64,000 nucleotides of DNA from Pseudomonas sp. H1h (GCF_000633255.1 NZ_AYMJ01000012.1:62001-126000); one strand, 5' to 3'. Shown: positions 24,973-34,690, counted from the first letter of the stretch. Numbers and translations are program-made. The notes: generated by a model from the letters alone, not told the origin.

Positions 24973-27912
24973 TCAGCTTAGCCCCAACTCTTTCCAGATC
25001 CGCAATACCTGCTGGCGTTCCTCGACAAACTGATCGCCCTGGATCACCCCGGCGTCCTTCTGCAAGGCCTGCCGGTGGGCAGCGGAGCGGTAGGCTTTAT
25101 ACGCCTCACGCAACAGGCTGGCGTCTTCGGCAGGCATCAGCCCTTCGTGTTCCAGCTCTTCCAGAATGCGAATGTTATCAGTCCAGCGCAGCAATGGCGG
25201 GTGGCTGTGCGACCACGCCAAGGCCGCGTATTGCACCATAAATTCAATATCGACGATACCTCCGGCGTCCTGCTTGAGGTCGAACGGCGCCGTGGCCTCG
25301 AAGGCATTTGCCGCCGTACCGGCCGCAGTGCCCTTGCTGCCGAGGTTGTCACGCATCTTGGCGCGCATCTCGCTGACTTCCTGCTGCAACTTCGCCAGAT
25401 CCCGCGCCTTGCCCAATACCTGAGCGCGGACTTTCTCGAACGCCTGACCGACATCCTGACTGCCCACCAGTACCCGCGCACGCACCAGCGCCTGATGCTC
25501 CCACGTCCAGGCTTCATTTTCCTGATAGCGGGCAAATGCACCCAAGGAGCTGACCAGCAACCCGGATGCACCGGATGGCCGCAGGCGCATGTCCACTTCA
25601 TACAACTGCCCGGAGTTGGTCTGCGCGGTCAGCAAATGGATGATTCGCTGACCCAGCCGGGTGAAGAACTGCGCGCCATCGATTGGCTTCGGCCCGTCGG
25701 TTTCCGCCTGCGGATCGCCGTCATGGATGAACACCAGGTCCAGGTCCGAACCATGCCCCAGTTCCAGCCCACCGACTTTCCCATAACCGACAATGATGAA
25801 GCCGGGATCGCACAAGGTGCCATCGGTGCGCAGCGGCGTGCCGTACTTGGCGACCGTCTGGCGCCAGGCCAGGGCCAGCACTTGTTCGAGTATCGCTTCG
25901 GCCAGCCACGTCAGGTAATCGCTGACCTTCATCAACGGCAGGCTGCCGGCGATTTCCGAAGCGGCGACTCGCAAGCGATGCGCAAGCTTGAAGTGACGCA
26001 GGGCTTCCATCTGTTGTTCGAGGTCGTCTTCGGGAATCCGCGTCAGGCGCTCGCGCAATTCGGCGGCCAGCTCAGGGGCCAGTGGCGGCTTGAACAGGCG
26101 ACCTTCATTAAGCAATTCGTCGAGCAACAGCGGGAAGCGAGTGATCTGCTCGGCAATCCACGGGCTCGCTGCGCACAGCGTCAGCAAACGCCGCAGGGCG
26201 CCGGGGTTCTCCGTCAGCAGCACTAGATAAGCTGAACGCCGGGCCACTGCTTCGACCAGCGGCAGCACCCGCTCCAGCACCAGATCCGGATTGGCATGCT
26301 CCACTGCCTGGGCCAGCAATCGTGGAATAAAGGCATCGAGACGCTCACGCCCCAATCGCTGCATCGCGCGCAACTGCGGGCTGCCGCGCAAACCGGCCAG
26401 GGCCTTCAGCGCTTTGTTCGCATCCTTGAAACCGCCCTCTTCCAACTGCCGGCAAGCGGCCTCTTCGTCCTGTGCCTCTTCCCACAGCGGCAGCCACTCA
26501 CCGCCAACCACCACTTCGCAATCAGCGCCCTCTTCTTCATCGGGATCAGCGATCACCTGCGCAAAGTGCCAGGCGACCCGGCCCCGCCAGAACATCAGTT
26601 TTTCGTGGAAAGCATCCCAGTCGGCGAACCCGAGCATGAACGCAATGCGCGCCTGATCCTGAGCGCCATCCGGCAACATCTGGGTCTGGCGGTCGGCAAT
26701 CGCCTGGATCGCGTGCTCGGTGTAACGCAGGAATTCGTAGCCTTCACGCAACTCGCTGATCACTGCCGGTGGCAGATAACCCTGCCCCTCCAGCGTGCTC
26801 AATACCTTTAATAAAGGACGCTGTTGCAGGCTCAGATCACGCCCGCCGTGGATCAACTGGAAGGCCTGGGCAATGAACTCGACCTCGCGGATGCCGCCCG
26901 AACCGAGCTTGATATTGTCGGCCATGCCCTTGCGCCGCACTTCCTGCTGGATCAGCTGCTTCATGGTGCGCAGCGCCTCGATCGCCGAGAAATCCAGATA
27001 GCGCCGGTAGACGAACGGTCGCAGCATGTCGAGCAACTGCGCACCAGCCGCTTGATCGCCGGCCACCACCCGCGCCTTGATCATCGCGTAACGTTCCCAG
27101 TCACGACCCTGATCCTGGTAATACTGCTCCAGTGCATTGAAGCTCAGCACCAATGCACCGGACGAACCGTACGGGCGCAGGCGCATGTCGACGCGGAACA
27201 CGAAACCGTCGACCGTCATCGGGTCAAGGGCCTTGATCAGACGCTGGCCGAGACGAATGAAGAATTCCTGATTATCCAGCGCACGTTTCACCCCGACGGT
27301 TTCGCCGCCCTCGGGGTAGGCGAAGATCAGATCGATGTCCGAGGACAGATTCAACTCGACGGCGCCGAGCTTGCCCATGCCAAGGATGACCATCTGCTGC
27401 GGCAAACCGCTGCGCCGGCCGGTCGGTGTACCAAACTGCTGGCAATGACGGCTGTACAGCCATTGATAGGCCTGATCGATGGTGGCGTCGGCCATGTCCG
27501 ACAGATCGCGACAGGTCTGTACCAGGTCGGCTTGGCGATTGAGGTCACGCCAGATGATGCGTACTTGATGACGGGCGCGCTGACGACGCAGCACGCGCCC
27601 GAGCTCGTCTTCGCTTTGCGCAGTGTTTACGGCGGCGGCAATCTGCGCGCACAGTTCACCCGGCGCGAATGGCCGGTCGAGTTCGCCGGACTGCACCAAG
27701 GAGAGCAACATCAAAGGGTCACGAACGCTCTGTTCAATGACGAAATCGCTGGCGGCGCCAACGCGAGCCAATTGCGCCCAGCGCTCCGGCGTCCAGTGGG
27801 CAAGGCCATGATCGTCTTCCAGTGAGGCGACGGCCGTACGGAACGACTGCTCGGATCGAGTGACCAACGGCAGGAGAATGGCGGGCAGTTCGGCAAGCGC
27901 GGGCAGGGTCAT
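24973..27912 (-). CDS. glnE: Bifunctional glutamine synthetase adenylyltransferase/deadenylyltransferase
   Basis: GlnE covalently controls glutamine synthetase in response to PII and glutamine. It is 979 residues, the family length. Two nucleotidyltransferase domains are visible: the N-terminal adenylyl-removing one with GMGKLGAVELNLSSDIDL at about residue 175, and the C-terminal adenylating one with GYGKVGGLELGHGSDLDLVF at about residue 705. Each keeps the GSDxDL/SSDIDL metal aspartates. The ATG at 27912 follows the family N-terminus (LPAILLPLV...). In PAO1 ilvE follows glnE; here only a REP doublet separates it from waaF. Confidence 0.97.
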   Translation of the reverse strand: MTLPALAELPAILLPLVTRSEQSFRTAVASLEDDHGLAHWTPERWAQLARVGAASDFVIEQSVRDPLMLLSLVQSGELDRPFAPGELCAQIAAAVNTAQSEDELGRVLRRQRARHQVRIIWRDLNRQADLVQTCRDLSDMADATIDQAYQWLYSRHCQQFGTPTGRRSGLPQQMVILGMGKLGAVELNLSSDIDLIFAYPEGGETVGVKRALDNQEFFIRLGQRLIKALDPMTVDGFVFRVDMRLRPYGSSGALVLSFNALEQYYQDQGRDWERYAMIKARVVAGDQAAGAQLLDMLRPFVYRRYLDFSAIEALRTMKQLIQQEVRRKGMADNIKLGSGGIREVEFIAQAFQLIHGGRDLSLQQRPLLKVLSTLEGQGYLPPAVISELREGYEFLRYTEHAIQAIADRQTQMLPDGAQDQARIAFMLGFADWDAFHEKLMFWRGRVAWHFAQVIADPDEEEGADCEVVVGGEWLPLWEEAQDEEAACRQLEEGGFKDANKALKALAGLRGSPQLRAMQRLGRERLDAFIPRLLAQAVEHANPDLVLERVLPLVEAVARRSAYLVLLTENPGALRRLLTLCAASPWIAEQITRFPLLLDELLNEGRLFKPPLAPELAAELRERLTRIPEDDLEQQMEALRHFKLAHRLRVAASEIAGSLPLMKVSDYLTWLAEAILEQVLALAWRQTVAKYGTPLRTDGTLCDPGFIIVGYGKVGGLELGHGSDLDLVFIHDGDPQAETDGPKPIDGAQFFTRLGQRIIHLLTAQTNSGQLYEVDMRLRPSGASGLLVSSLGAFARYQENEAWTWEHQALVRARVLVGSQDVGQAFEKVRAQVLGKARDLAKLQQEVSEMRAKMRDNLGSKGTAAGTAANAFEATAPFDLKQDAGGIVDIEFMVQYAALAWSHSHPPLLRWTDNIRILEELEHEGLMPAEDASLLREAYKAYRSAAHRQALQKDAGVIQGDQFVEERQQVLRIWKELGLS

Positions 27913-28119
27913 GGTCTATCCTTGATCGGCGTGTAAATGGCCGCTTGTAGTGAATGATGAAAACCCGCTACGCGAAGGACTGTCGAACAAAAGTTAGAAA
28001 TAGCTGAAATTTCTTCTTCTTTAGCATCCAGCATCAAAATTTCACCTTTTACGGATGGTAATCGACCAACCTTAACGATTATTCTCACAACGCAGTCGGA
28101 GGCCACAAGCCTTTCATCT

Positions 28120-28132
28120 GTAGTTTTACTAC
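28120..28132. promoter_or_regulatory. Palindrome GTAGT-TTT-ACTAC, candidate operator 1 before aceE
   Basis: The sequence GTAGTTTTACTAC is a perfect 5+5 palindrome with a 3-base centre, the size and symmetry of a GntR-family operator half-pair. Its reverse complement extended by one base on each side differs from the second copy by a single base. The centre lies 171 bp before the aceE ATG. Confidence 0.6.
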
Positions 28133-28171
28133 TCGTCTATACATCCGAAAGGCTGAAATGCTCAAAGATTT

Positions 28172-28184
28172 GTAGTAAAACTAC
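28172..28184. promoter_or_regulatory. Palindrome GTAGT-AAA-ACTAC, candidate operator 2 before aceE
   Basis: The 15-base TGTAGTAAAACTACA at 28171-28185 is perfectly symmetrical except for its centre. It lies 52 bp (about five helical turns) from the first copy, which puts the two on the same DNA face and fits cooperative binding of a dimeric repressor such as a PdhR-like GntR protein (inference). Confidence 0.6.
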
Positions 28185-28296
28185 ACGCCGCCGGAACAAC
28201 CTGTCGGCAATCCAAGAATTTTAAATCGTCTGCCCACAAGGCCAGTCGCAAACTCAGGCAACCGATTCTGGAAGCCTTTCCGCCCTGGAGCAAGCC

Positions 28297-30942
28297 ATGC
28301 AAGACCTCGATCCCGTCGAAACCCAGGAATGGCTGGACGCCCTGGAATCGGTTCTCGACAAAGAAGGCGAAGACCGTGCTCACTATCTGATGACCCGTAT
28401 GGGCGAACTCGCGACCCGCAGCGGCTCGCAGCTCCCTTACGCCATCACCACGCCTTACCGCAACACCATCCCGGTAACCCACGAAGCACGCATGCCTGGC
28501 GACCTGTTCATGGAACGCCGCATTCGCTCGCTGGTACGCTGGAACGCGATGGCCATGGTAATGCGTACGAACCTGAAAGATTCTGACCTGGGTGGTCACA
28601 TCTCCAGCTTCGCTTCCAGCGCGACCCTGTATGACATCGGCTTCAACTACTTCTTCCAGGCCCCGACCGACGAACACGGCGGCGACCTGATCTACTTCCA
28701 GGGCCACACCTCGCCAGGCGTTTACGCCCGTGCGTTCATGGAAGGCCGCATCACCGAAGACCAGATGAACAACTTCCGCCAGGAAGTCGACGGTCAGGGC
28801 CTGTCGTCCTACCCGCACCCTTGGCTGATGCCTGACTTCTGGCAGTTCCCGACCGTATCCATGGGTCTGGGCCCGATCCAGGCGATCTACCAGGCTCGCT
28901 TCATGAAGTACCTGGAACACCGCGGCTTCATCCAGCCAGGCAAACAGAAAGTCTGGTGCTTCCTGGGCGACGGCGAGTGCGACGAGCCGGAATCCCTGGG
29001 CGCGATCTCCCTGGCCGGCCGCGAGAAGCTGGACAACCTGATCTTCGTCATCAACTGCAACCTGCAGCGCCTCGACGGCCCGGTTCGCGGCAACGGCAAG
29101 ATCATCCAGGAGCTCGAAGGCGTGTTCCGCGGTGCACAGTGGAACGTGACCAAAGTCATCTGGGGCCGTTTCTGGGACCCACTGCTGGCCAAGGACGTCG
29201 ACGGCATCCTGCAACGTCGCATGGACGAAGTCATCGACGGCGAGTACCAGAACTACAAAGCCAAAGACGGCGCGTTCGTCCGTGAGCACTTCTTCAACAC
29301 GCCAGAACTCAAGGCGATGGTTGCTGATCTGTCCGACGACGAAATCTGGAAACTCAACCGTGGCGGCCACGACCCGTACAAGGTCTACGCGGCGTACCAC
29401 GAAGCGGTCAACCACAAAGAACAACCGACCGTCATCCTGGCCAAGACCATCAAGGGTTATGGCACCGGTGCCGGCGAAGCGAAAAACACGGCGCACAACA
29501 CCAAGAAAGTCGACGTCGACAGCCTGAAGTTGTTCCGCGATCGTTTCGACATCCCGGTCAAGGACGAAGAGCTGGAGAACCTGCCGTTCTTCAAGCCAGA
29601 GCCAAACAGCGCCGAAGCCCGCTACCTGAGCGAGCGTCGCACTGCACTGGGCGGTTTCGTGCCACAGCGCCGCGCGCAAAGCTTCAGCGTGCCGACGCCG
29701 GATCTGGACACCCTCAAAGCCATCCTCGATGGTTCGGGCGACCGTGAAATCTCCACCACCATGGCGTTCGTGCGGATCCTCGCGCAACTGGTCAAGGACA
29801 AGGAAATCGGCCCACGCATCGTTCCGATCATCCCGGACGAAGCCCGTACCTTCGGTATGGAAGGCATGTTCCGTCAGCTGGGCATCTACTCGTCCGTCGG
29901 CCAGCTCTACGAGCCAGTCGATAAAGACCAGGTGATGTTCTACAAGGAAGACCAGAAAGGTCAGATCCTTGAAGAAGGCATCAACGAAGCAGGCGCCATG
30001 AGCTCGTTCATCGCCGCCGGTACTTCGTACTCCAGCCACAATCAGCCGATGCTGCCGTTCTACATCTTCTACTCGATGTTCGGCTTCCAGCGCATTGGCG
30101 ACCTGGCCTGGGCTGCCGGCGACAGCCGCACCCGTGGCTTCCTGATCGGCGGCACCGCCGGTCGTACCACCCTGAACGGTGAAGGTCTGCAACACGAAGA
30201 CGGTCACAGCCACCTGCTGGCCGCGACCATCCCGAACTGCCGCACCTACGATCCAACCTACGGCTACGAGCTGGCGGTGATCATTCAGGACGGCATGAAG
30301 AAGATGACCGAAGAGCAACAGGACATCTTCTACTACATCACCGTGATGAACGAGTCGTACCAGCAGCCAGCCATGCCGGCCGGTGCCGAAGAAGGCATCA
30401 AGAAAGGCATGTACCTGCTTGAAGAAGACACCCGCGATGCGGCGCACCACGTACAGCTGATGGGCTCCGGCACCATCCTGCGTGAAGTCCGTGAAGCGGC
30501 GAAGATCCTGCGTGAAGAGTTCAACGTCGGCGCCGACGTGTGGAGCGTCACCAGCTTCAACGAACTGCGTCGCGACGGCCTTGCCGTAGAGCGCAGCAAC
30601 CGCCTGAAGCCTGGCCAGAAGCCTAAGCTGAGCTACGTCGAAGAGTGCCTGAACGGCCGTAAAGGTCCGGTCATCGCCTCTACCGACTACATGAAACTGT
30701 TCGCCGAGCAGATCCGTCAGTGGGTACCGTCCAAGGAATTCAAAGTCCTGGGCACCGACGGTTTCGGCCGCAGCGACAGCCGCAAGAAACTGCGTCATTT
30801 CTTCGAAGTCGACCGTCATTTCGTGGTGTTGGCAGCCCTGGAAGCACTGGCTGACCGTGGTGATATCGAACCTAAAGTGGTGGCTGAGGCCATCGTCAAG
30901 TTCGGCATCGACCCGGAAAAACGCAACCCACTGGACTGCTGA
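28297..30942 (+). CDS. aceE: Pyruvate dehydrogenase E1 component (homodimeric type)
   Basis: AceE decarboxylates pyruvate with thiamine diphosphate and passes the acetyl group to the lipoyl groups of AceF. It is 881 residues, as usual for the gammaproteobacterial homodimeric E1. The ThDP motif runs from GDGECDEPESLG (from residue 224) to FVINCNLQRLDGPVRGN. The start region QDLDPVETQEWLDALESVL is the E2-binding N-terminus. aceF follows 11 bp downstream with a GAGGAG ribosome site just after the stop. The upstream palindrome pair is the likely control point. Confidence 0.98.
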   Translation: MQDLDPVETQEWLDALESVLDKEGEDRAHYLMTRMGELATRSGSQLPYAITTPYRNTIPVTHEARMPGDLFMERRIRSLVRWNAMAMVMRTNLKDSDLGGHISSFASSATLYDIGFNYFFQAPTDEHGGDLIYFQGHTSPGVYARAFMEGRITEDQMNNFRQEVDGQGLSSYPHPWLMPDFWQFPTVSMGLGPIQAIYQARFMKYLEHRGFIQPGKQKVWCFLGDGECDEPESLGAISLAGREKLDNLIFVINCNLQRLDGPVRGNGKIIQELEGVFRGAQWNVTKVIWGRFWDPLLAKDVDGILQRRMDEVIDGEYQNYKAKDGAFVREHFFNTPELKAMVADLSDDEIWKLNRGGHDPYKVYAAYHEAVNHKEQPTVILAKTIKGYGTGAGEAKNTAHNTKKVDVDSLKLFRDRFDIPVKDEELENLPFFKPEPNSAEARYLSERRTALGGFVPQRRAQSFSVPTPDLDTLKAILDGSGDREISTTMAFVRILAQLVKDKEIGPRIVPIIPDEARTFGMEGMFRQLGIYSSVGQLYEPVDKDQVMFYKEDQKGQILEEGINEAGAMSSFIAAGTSYSSHNQPMLPFYIFYSMFGFQRIGDLAWAAGDSRTRGFLIGGTAGRTTLNGEGLQHEDGHSHLLAATIPNCRTYDPTYGYELAVIIQDGMKKMTEEQQDIFYYITVMNESYQQPAMPAGAEEGIKKGMYLLEEDTRDAAHHVQLMGSGTILREVREAAKILREEFNVGADVWSVTSFNELRRDGLAVERSNRLKPGQKPKLSYVEECLNGRKGPVIASTDYMKLFAEQIRQWVPSKEFKVLGTDGFGRSDSRKKLRHFFEVDRHFVVLAALEALADRGDIEPKVVAEAIVKFGIDPEKRNPLDC

Positions 30943-30953
30943 GGAGACATTTT

Positions 30954-32933
30954 GTGAGCGAACTCATTCGCGTACCTGACATCGGCAGCGGTGAAGGTGA
31001 AGTAATTGAACTGTTTGTGAAGGTCGGCGACCGTATCGAAGCCGACCAGAGCATCCTGACCCTGGAATCGGACAAGGCCAGCATGGAAGTGCCGGCCCCG
31101 AAAGCCGGCGTCATCAAAAGCCTGAAAGTGAAGCTGGGCGACCGCCTGAAAGAAGGCGACGAACTGCTTGAGCTGGAAGTCGAGGGCGCCGCGCAAGCGG
31201 CCCCTGCGCCTGCCGCTGCACCGGCAGCAAAAGCTGAAGCCAAACCGGCTGCGGCGCCTGCTGCCGCGCCTGCCGCTGCCCCTGCTGCCCCTGCTGCCCC
31301 TGCTGCCGCTTCGGTTCAGCAAGTGCACGTGCCGGACATCGGTTCGTCGGGCAAGGCCCAGATCATCGAGATCCAGGTCAAGGTCGGCGACAAGGTCGAG
31401 GCTGATCAATCGCTGATCACTCTGGAATCCGACAAGGCGAGCATGGAAATCCCGTCGCCTGCCGCTGGCGTGGTCAAGGCCATCAGCGTCAAGCTCAACG
31501 ACGAAGTCGGCACCGGCGACCTGATCCTGGATCTGGAAGTGGCGGGTGCTGCGGCCCCTGCTGCTGCCGCTCCAGCCCAGGCTGCTGCACCGGCCGCTGC
31601 GGCTGCACCTGCTCCTGCAGCAGCCCCGGCTGCTCCAGTGGCCGACAGCGTTCAGGACATCCACGTTCCGGACATCGGCTCGGCTGGCAAAGCGAAGATC
31701 ATCGAAGTGTTGGTCAAGGCTGGCGACAGCGTTGAAGCCGACCAGTCGCTGATCACCCTGGAATCCGACAAGGCGAGCATGGAAATCCCGTCGCCCGCTG
31801 CCGGCGTGGTGGAAAGCGTTTCGATCAAGCTGGACGACGAAGTCGGTACCGGCGACCTGATCCTCAAGCTGAAAGTCAAATGCGCGGCGCCTGCTGCTGC
31901 CCCGGCTCCAGCTGCCGCTGCTGCTGCTCCAAGTGCTCCAGCCGCTGCCGCTCCGGCTGCCGCTGCACCCGCACCTGCTGCTGCGCCAGCCGCCGCACCG
32001 GCCAAGCCGGGTGCGAAAGTTCACGCCGGTCCTGCCGTGCGTCAACTGGCTCGCGAGTTCGGCGTGGAGCTGAACGCTGTCGGCGCCAGCGGCCCGCACG
32101 GTCGTATCTTGAAAGAAGACGTGCAGACTTACGTCAAAGCGATGATGCAGAAGGCCAAGGAAGCACCGGCCGCTGCTGCCGGCGCAACCGGTGGTGCGGG
32201 CATCCCGCCGATTCCGGTCGTCGACTTCAGCCGTTTCGGCGAAATCGAAGAAGTGCCGATGACTCGCCTGATGCAAATCGGCGCGTCGAGCCTGCACCGC
32301 AGCTGGCTGAACATCCCGCACGTGACTCAGTTCGATTCGGCTGATATCACCGAGCTGGAAGCGTTCCGCGTGGCCCAGAAAGCCGTTGCAGAGAAGGCCG
32401 GCGTCAAGCTGACAATCCTGCCACTGCTACTCAAGTCGTGCGCGCACATGCTCAAGGAGCTGCCGGACTTCAACAGTTCGCTGGCGCCAAGCGGCAAAGC
32501 GATTATCCGCAAGAAGTACGTCAACATCGGCTTCGCCGTCGACACTCCGGATGGCCTGCTGGTACCGGTCATCAAGAACGTTGACCAGAAGAGCCTGTTG
32601 CAACTGGCAGCCGAAGCCGCTGCGCTGGCTGCCAAAGCCCGCGACAAGAAGCTCACCGCTGACGACATGCAGGGCGCCTGCTTCACCATTTCCAGCCTCG
32701 GCCACATTGGCGGCACCGGCTTCACGCCGATCGTCAACGCGCCGGAAGTGGCGATCCTCGGTGTTTCCAAGGCGACCATCCAGCCAGTCTGGGACGGCAA
32801 AGCCTTCCAGCCGAAACTGATGCTGCCGCTGTCGTTGTCCTACGATCACCGTGTGATCAACGGCGCCGCTGCCGCACGCTTTACCCAGCGTCTGGGCAGC
32901 CTGCTGGCGGACATCCGCACCATCCTGCTGTAA
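30954..32933 (+). CDS. aceF: Dihydrolipoamide acetyltransferase (E2 of pyruvate dehydrogenase), three lipoyl domains
   Basis: A 659-residue E2. Three lipoyl domains each carry ESDKASME, with the lipoylated Lys at residues 41, 161 and 273. Ala/Pro linkers join them. The peripheral subunit-binding domain (AGPAVRQLAREFGVELNAVG) is near residues 350-390, and the catalytic domain ends with SYDHRVINGAAAARF, His 632 being the catalytic base; Asn replaces the Asp found in many E2 enzymes (DHRxxDG). The start is GTG. Lipoyl domains 2 and 3 are nearly identical at DNA level around 31390-31510 and 31730-31860, which suggests recent duplication or gene conversion. No lpd gene follows. Confidence 0.97.
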   Translation: MSELIRVPDIGSGEGEVIELFVKVGDRIEADQSILTLESDKASMEVPAPKAGVIKSLKVKLGDRLKEGDELLELEVEGAAQAAPAPAAAPAAKAEAKPAAAPAAAPAAAPAAPAAPAAASVQQVHVPDIGSSGKAQIIEIQVKVGDKVEADQSLITLESDKASMEIPSPAAGVVKAISVKLNDEVGTGDLILDLEVAGAAAPAAAAPAQAAAPAAAAAPAPAAAPAAPVADSVQDIHVPDIGSAGKAKIIEVLVKAGDSVEADQSLITLESDKASMEIPSPAAGVVESVSIKLDDEVGTGDLILKLKVKCAAPAAAPAPAAAAAAPSAPAAAAPAAAAPAPAAAPAAAPAKPGAKVHAGPAVRQLAREFGVELNAVGASGPHGRILKEDVQTYVKAMMQKAKEAPAAAAGATGGAGIPPIPVVDFSRFGEIEEVPMTRLMQIGASSLHRSWLNIPHVTQFDSADITELEAFRVAQKAVAEKAGVKLTILPLLLKSCAHMLKELPDFNSSLAPSGKAIIRKKYVNIGFAVDTPDGLLVPVIKNVDQKSLLQLAAEAAALAAKARDKKLTADDMQGACFTISSLGHIGGTGFTPIVNAPEVAILGVSKATIQPVWDGKAFQPKLMLPLSLSYDHRVINGAAAARFTQRLGSLLADIRTILL

Positions 32934-32940
32934 TCCCAGG

Positions 32941-32970
32941 CGGCCCTCCGGCAACGGAGGGCCGCTTGTG
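32941..32970 (+). terminator. Rho-independent terminator after aceF
   Basis: A perfect 11-bp stem (GCGGCCCTCCG / CGGAGGGCCGC) with a GCAA tetraloop is followed by TTGTGTTT. It starts 8 bp after the aceF stop. Confidence 0.85.
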
Positions 32971-33006
32971 TTTCACGTTTTCGAGCGCCACACGCTCGTA
33001 CCTCAA

Positions 33007-33033
33007 CCCCGTCAGTTTGACGGGGCTTTTTTT
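33007..33033 (+). terminator. Second Rho-independent terminator after aceF
   Basis: A 7-bp stem (CCCCGTC / GACGGGG) with a 5-base loop is followed by CTTTTTTT. It backs up the first terminator 40 bp upstream. Confidence 0.88.
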
Positions 33034-33207
33034 GCCTGAAGAAATACCAGCGCATCTTCCTACATGTTCGGCTTACTTAAGCCACGAGCACAGTCCACTT
33101 CGCCTCGATATTTTTGCTCGACGGCCAACTAACCTTTGCCCCTCTAATTAAATAACAAAAACCCAGCGTTATTTATCAACAACAAACTTACTCGAACGGA
33201 TTCGAAT

Positions 33208-34605
33208 ATGTTAAAGCCAACTATTGGCCCGATCATCGGCCACGTGACAACTCATCATGCGCGGATATTCATGCGCGCAGACCGCCAGGACAATGCACCG
33301 GTATTTGCCGCCATTCGCTACCGGATGGCAGACACACAACAGTGGTCAACGGGTAACTTCGCTGAACTCGATAGTTTGCGCGACATGACGGCGGTGTTCG
33401 TACTCAACAACTTGAGCAGCGACACCGAATATGAATACCAGACCGGCTGGTTCAGCCCGATGAATCCGGTACACACTGTGGACAGTGTGGCCGAACTACC
33501 GCTGCAGTGGCCCCGGGAAATCTATCGCCTGCGTACCCGTTCCAGCCAGGCCCTGCAGCCACGGGCTTACATCGTCGGCTCCTGCCGCTATTTGCGCATG
33601 AGCGCAGGCATCCCCTCGCTGCCCCACCTCGGCGACCGGATCTTCGCCTCTATCAACCAGTTGATCGAAGGTGCGCAACCGCCGATCAGTGCCACGTTGA
33701 TGACGGGTGATCAGATTTACGTCGACGACCTTAATCTGTTCGCACCTGATCGTGAATACGAAGAGATCCTCAGCAAATACCGCGCGGCGTTCTCCCAACC
33801 CAACATTCAGCGTCTGATGGCCGGCACCTCGACTTACATGATCCTTGATGATCACGAAATCGAAGACAACTGGCCGGCGAATGCCGGAAAGTCTGATCAC
33901 GCGTTATATCGCAATGCCATGGCGGCCTATGAGATCTATCAAGTAAGCCATAGCCCTGCGCATGAGCTGACAACTAACGAAGAAGTCGACCGGGAAAAGC
34001 TCGAGCATTACTGGTATCAATTCAGTGACGGTGACATTGAATGGTTCGTGACCGACAGTCGCACCCGACGCAACCTGTCGGCCGATGATCGCCGCATCCT
34101 CGACGAGGCGCAGGAACAGGCGCTCCTTCAGTGGCTGATCAACAGCCCGGCGCGGGTCAAGTTCGTCGTCACCAGCGTGATGTTCTACCCGGATCGCAAG
34201 CTGCACGGCGACGACGCCTGGAAAGCCTTCCCGGAGCAACGCCTGCGCCTGCTGGAAACCATCCGCACCCAGCGGATCAGGAACGTGGTGTTTGTCTCGG
34301 GCGACGTGCACGGCTCGTTGACCTCGCGCCTGAGCCACAGCGAAGACCCGGACTTCGAAGTCCACACCATCGTTTCCTCGCCTTTTCATAACAGCAAGCT
34401 GTTGCCCTACGCCAGGGCCTCGACGTTCATCCTCGATCAACCGCTGGCGCGCACCGCAGCAGGCGACTATCACCAAGAGTTGACCAGCGCAGTGGTCAGT
34501 GAAGACAACTTCGCGCACATGGTGGTTGAGGCTGATCAGATTTTGATCAATTACCATGATCGGGATGGAAAGAAGCTGCAATCGATCAGTATGAAATTAC
34601 GCTGA
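33208..34605 (+). CDS. PhoD-like metallophosphatase (alkaline phosphatase D family)
   Basis: A 465-residue protein of the PhoD-like metallophosphatase fold. Metal-site motifs are TLMTGDQIYVDDL (about 166-178), YMILDDHEIEDNW (about 210-222) and VFVSGDVHGSL (about 362-372), the last with the conserved GDVH. No signal peptide or Tat motif is visible, unlike secreted PhoD enzymes, so this copy is probably cytoplasmic. The N-terminal 100 residues (IGHVTTHHARIFMRADR...) look like the beta-sandwich domain found before the catalytic domain. The substrate is not known. The gene stands alone, between the aceF terminators and dipA. Its upstream 174 bp are AT-rich and hold no other gene. Confidence 0.85.
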   Translation: MLKPTIGPIIGHVTTHHARIFMRADRQDNAPVFAAIRYRMADTQQWSTGNFAELDSLRDMTAVFVLNNLSSDTEYEYQTGWFSPMNPVHTVDSVAELPLQWPREIYRLRTRSSQALQPRAYIVGSCRYLRMSAGIPSLPHLGDRIFASINQLIEGAQPPISATLMTGDQIYVDDLNLFAPDREYEEILSKYRAAFSQPNIQRLMAGTSTYMILDDHEIEDNWPANAGKSDHALYRNAMAAYEIYQVSHSPAHELTTNEEVDREKLEHYWYQFSDGDIEWFVTDSRTRRNLSADDRRILDEAQEQALLQWLINSPARVKFVVTSVMFYPDRKLHGDDAWKAFPEQRLRLLETIRTQRIRNVVFVSGDVHGSLTSRLSHSEDPDFEVHTIVSSPFHNSKLLPYARASTFILDQPLARTAAGDYHQELTSAVVSEDNFAHMVVEADQILINYHDRDGKKLQSISMKLR

Positions 34606-34653
34606 AACCTTAAAAAATTGCAGCCTTCGGTAGGTCCTGCACGGGTGTGCGCC

Positions 34654-34690
34654 CCCTGTAGGAGCTGCAGCAGGCTGCGATCTTTTGCTC
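34654..34690. repeat. Single REP-like repeat between the phosphatase and dipA
   Basis: The sequence CTGTAGGAGCTGCAGCAGG followed by CTGCGATCTTTTGCTC is a common intergenic repeat of fluorescent pseudomonads. Only one copy is present here. Confidence 0.6.

Larger units (their letters stand above)
27913..28296. promoter_or_regulatory. glnE-aceE divergent regulatory region, 384 bp
   Basis: This long gap holds no credible gene. It is AT-richer than the flanking genes and contains the two palindromes listed separately, an inverted repeat GCCTTTC (28109-28115) / GAAAGGC (28147-28153) around the first palindrome, and the aceE ribosome site (CTGGAG, 5 bp before the ATG). Promoters for glnE and for aceE are expected here, but I cannot place them firmly. 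Confidence 0.6.

Noticed and set aside
27909-28106. 65-codon frame upstream of glnE
   Set aside because: It has no convincing ribosome site or similarity and lies in the glnE/aceE regulatory gap.
28162-30819. Long open frame antisense to aceE (885 codons)
   Set aside because: It is a shadow of aceE with a composition rich in Val, Ala, His and Arg and no recognisable domain.
31190-31320. Ala/Pro-rich low-complexity stretches in aceF considered as a sequencing artefact or tandem repeat expansion
   Set aside because: They are the normal flexible linkers between lipoyl domains of E2 proteins.
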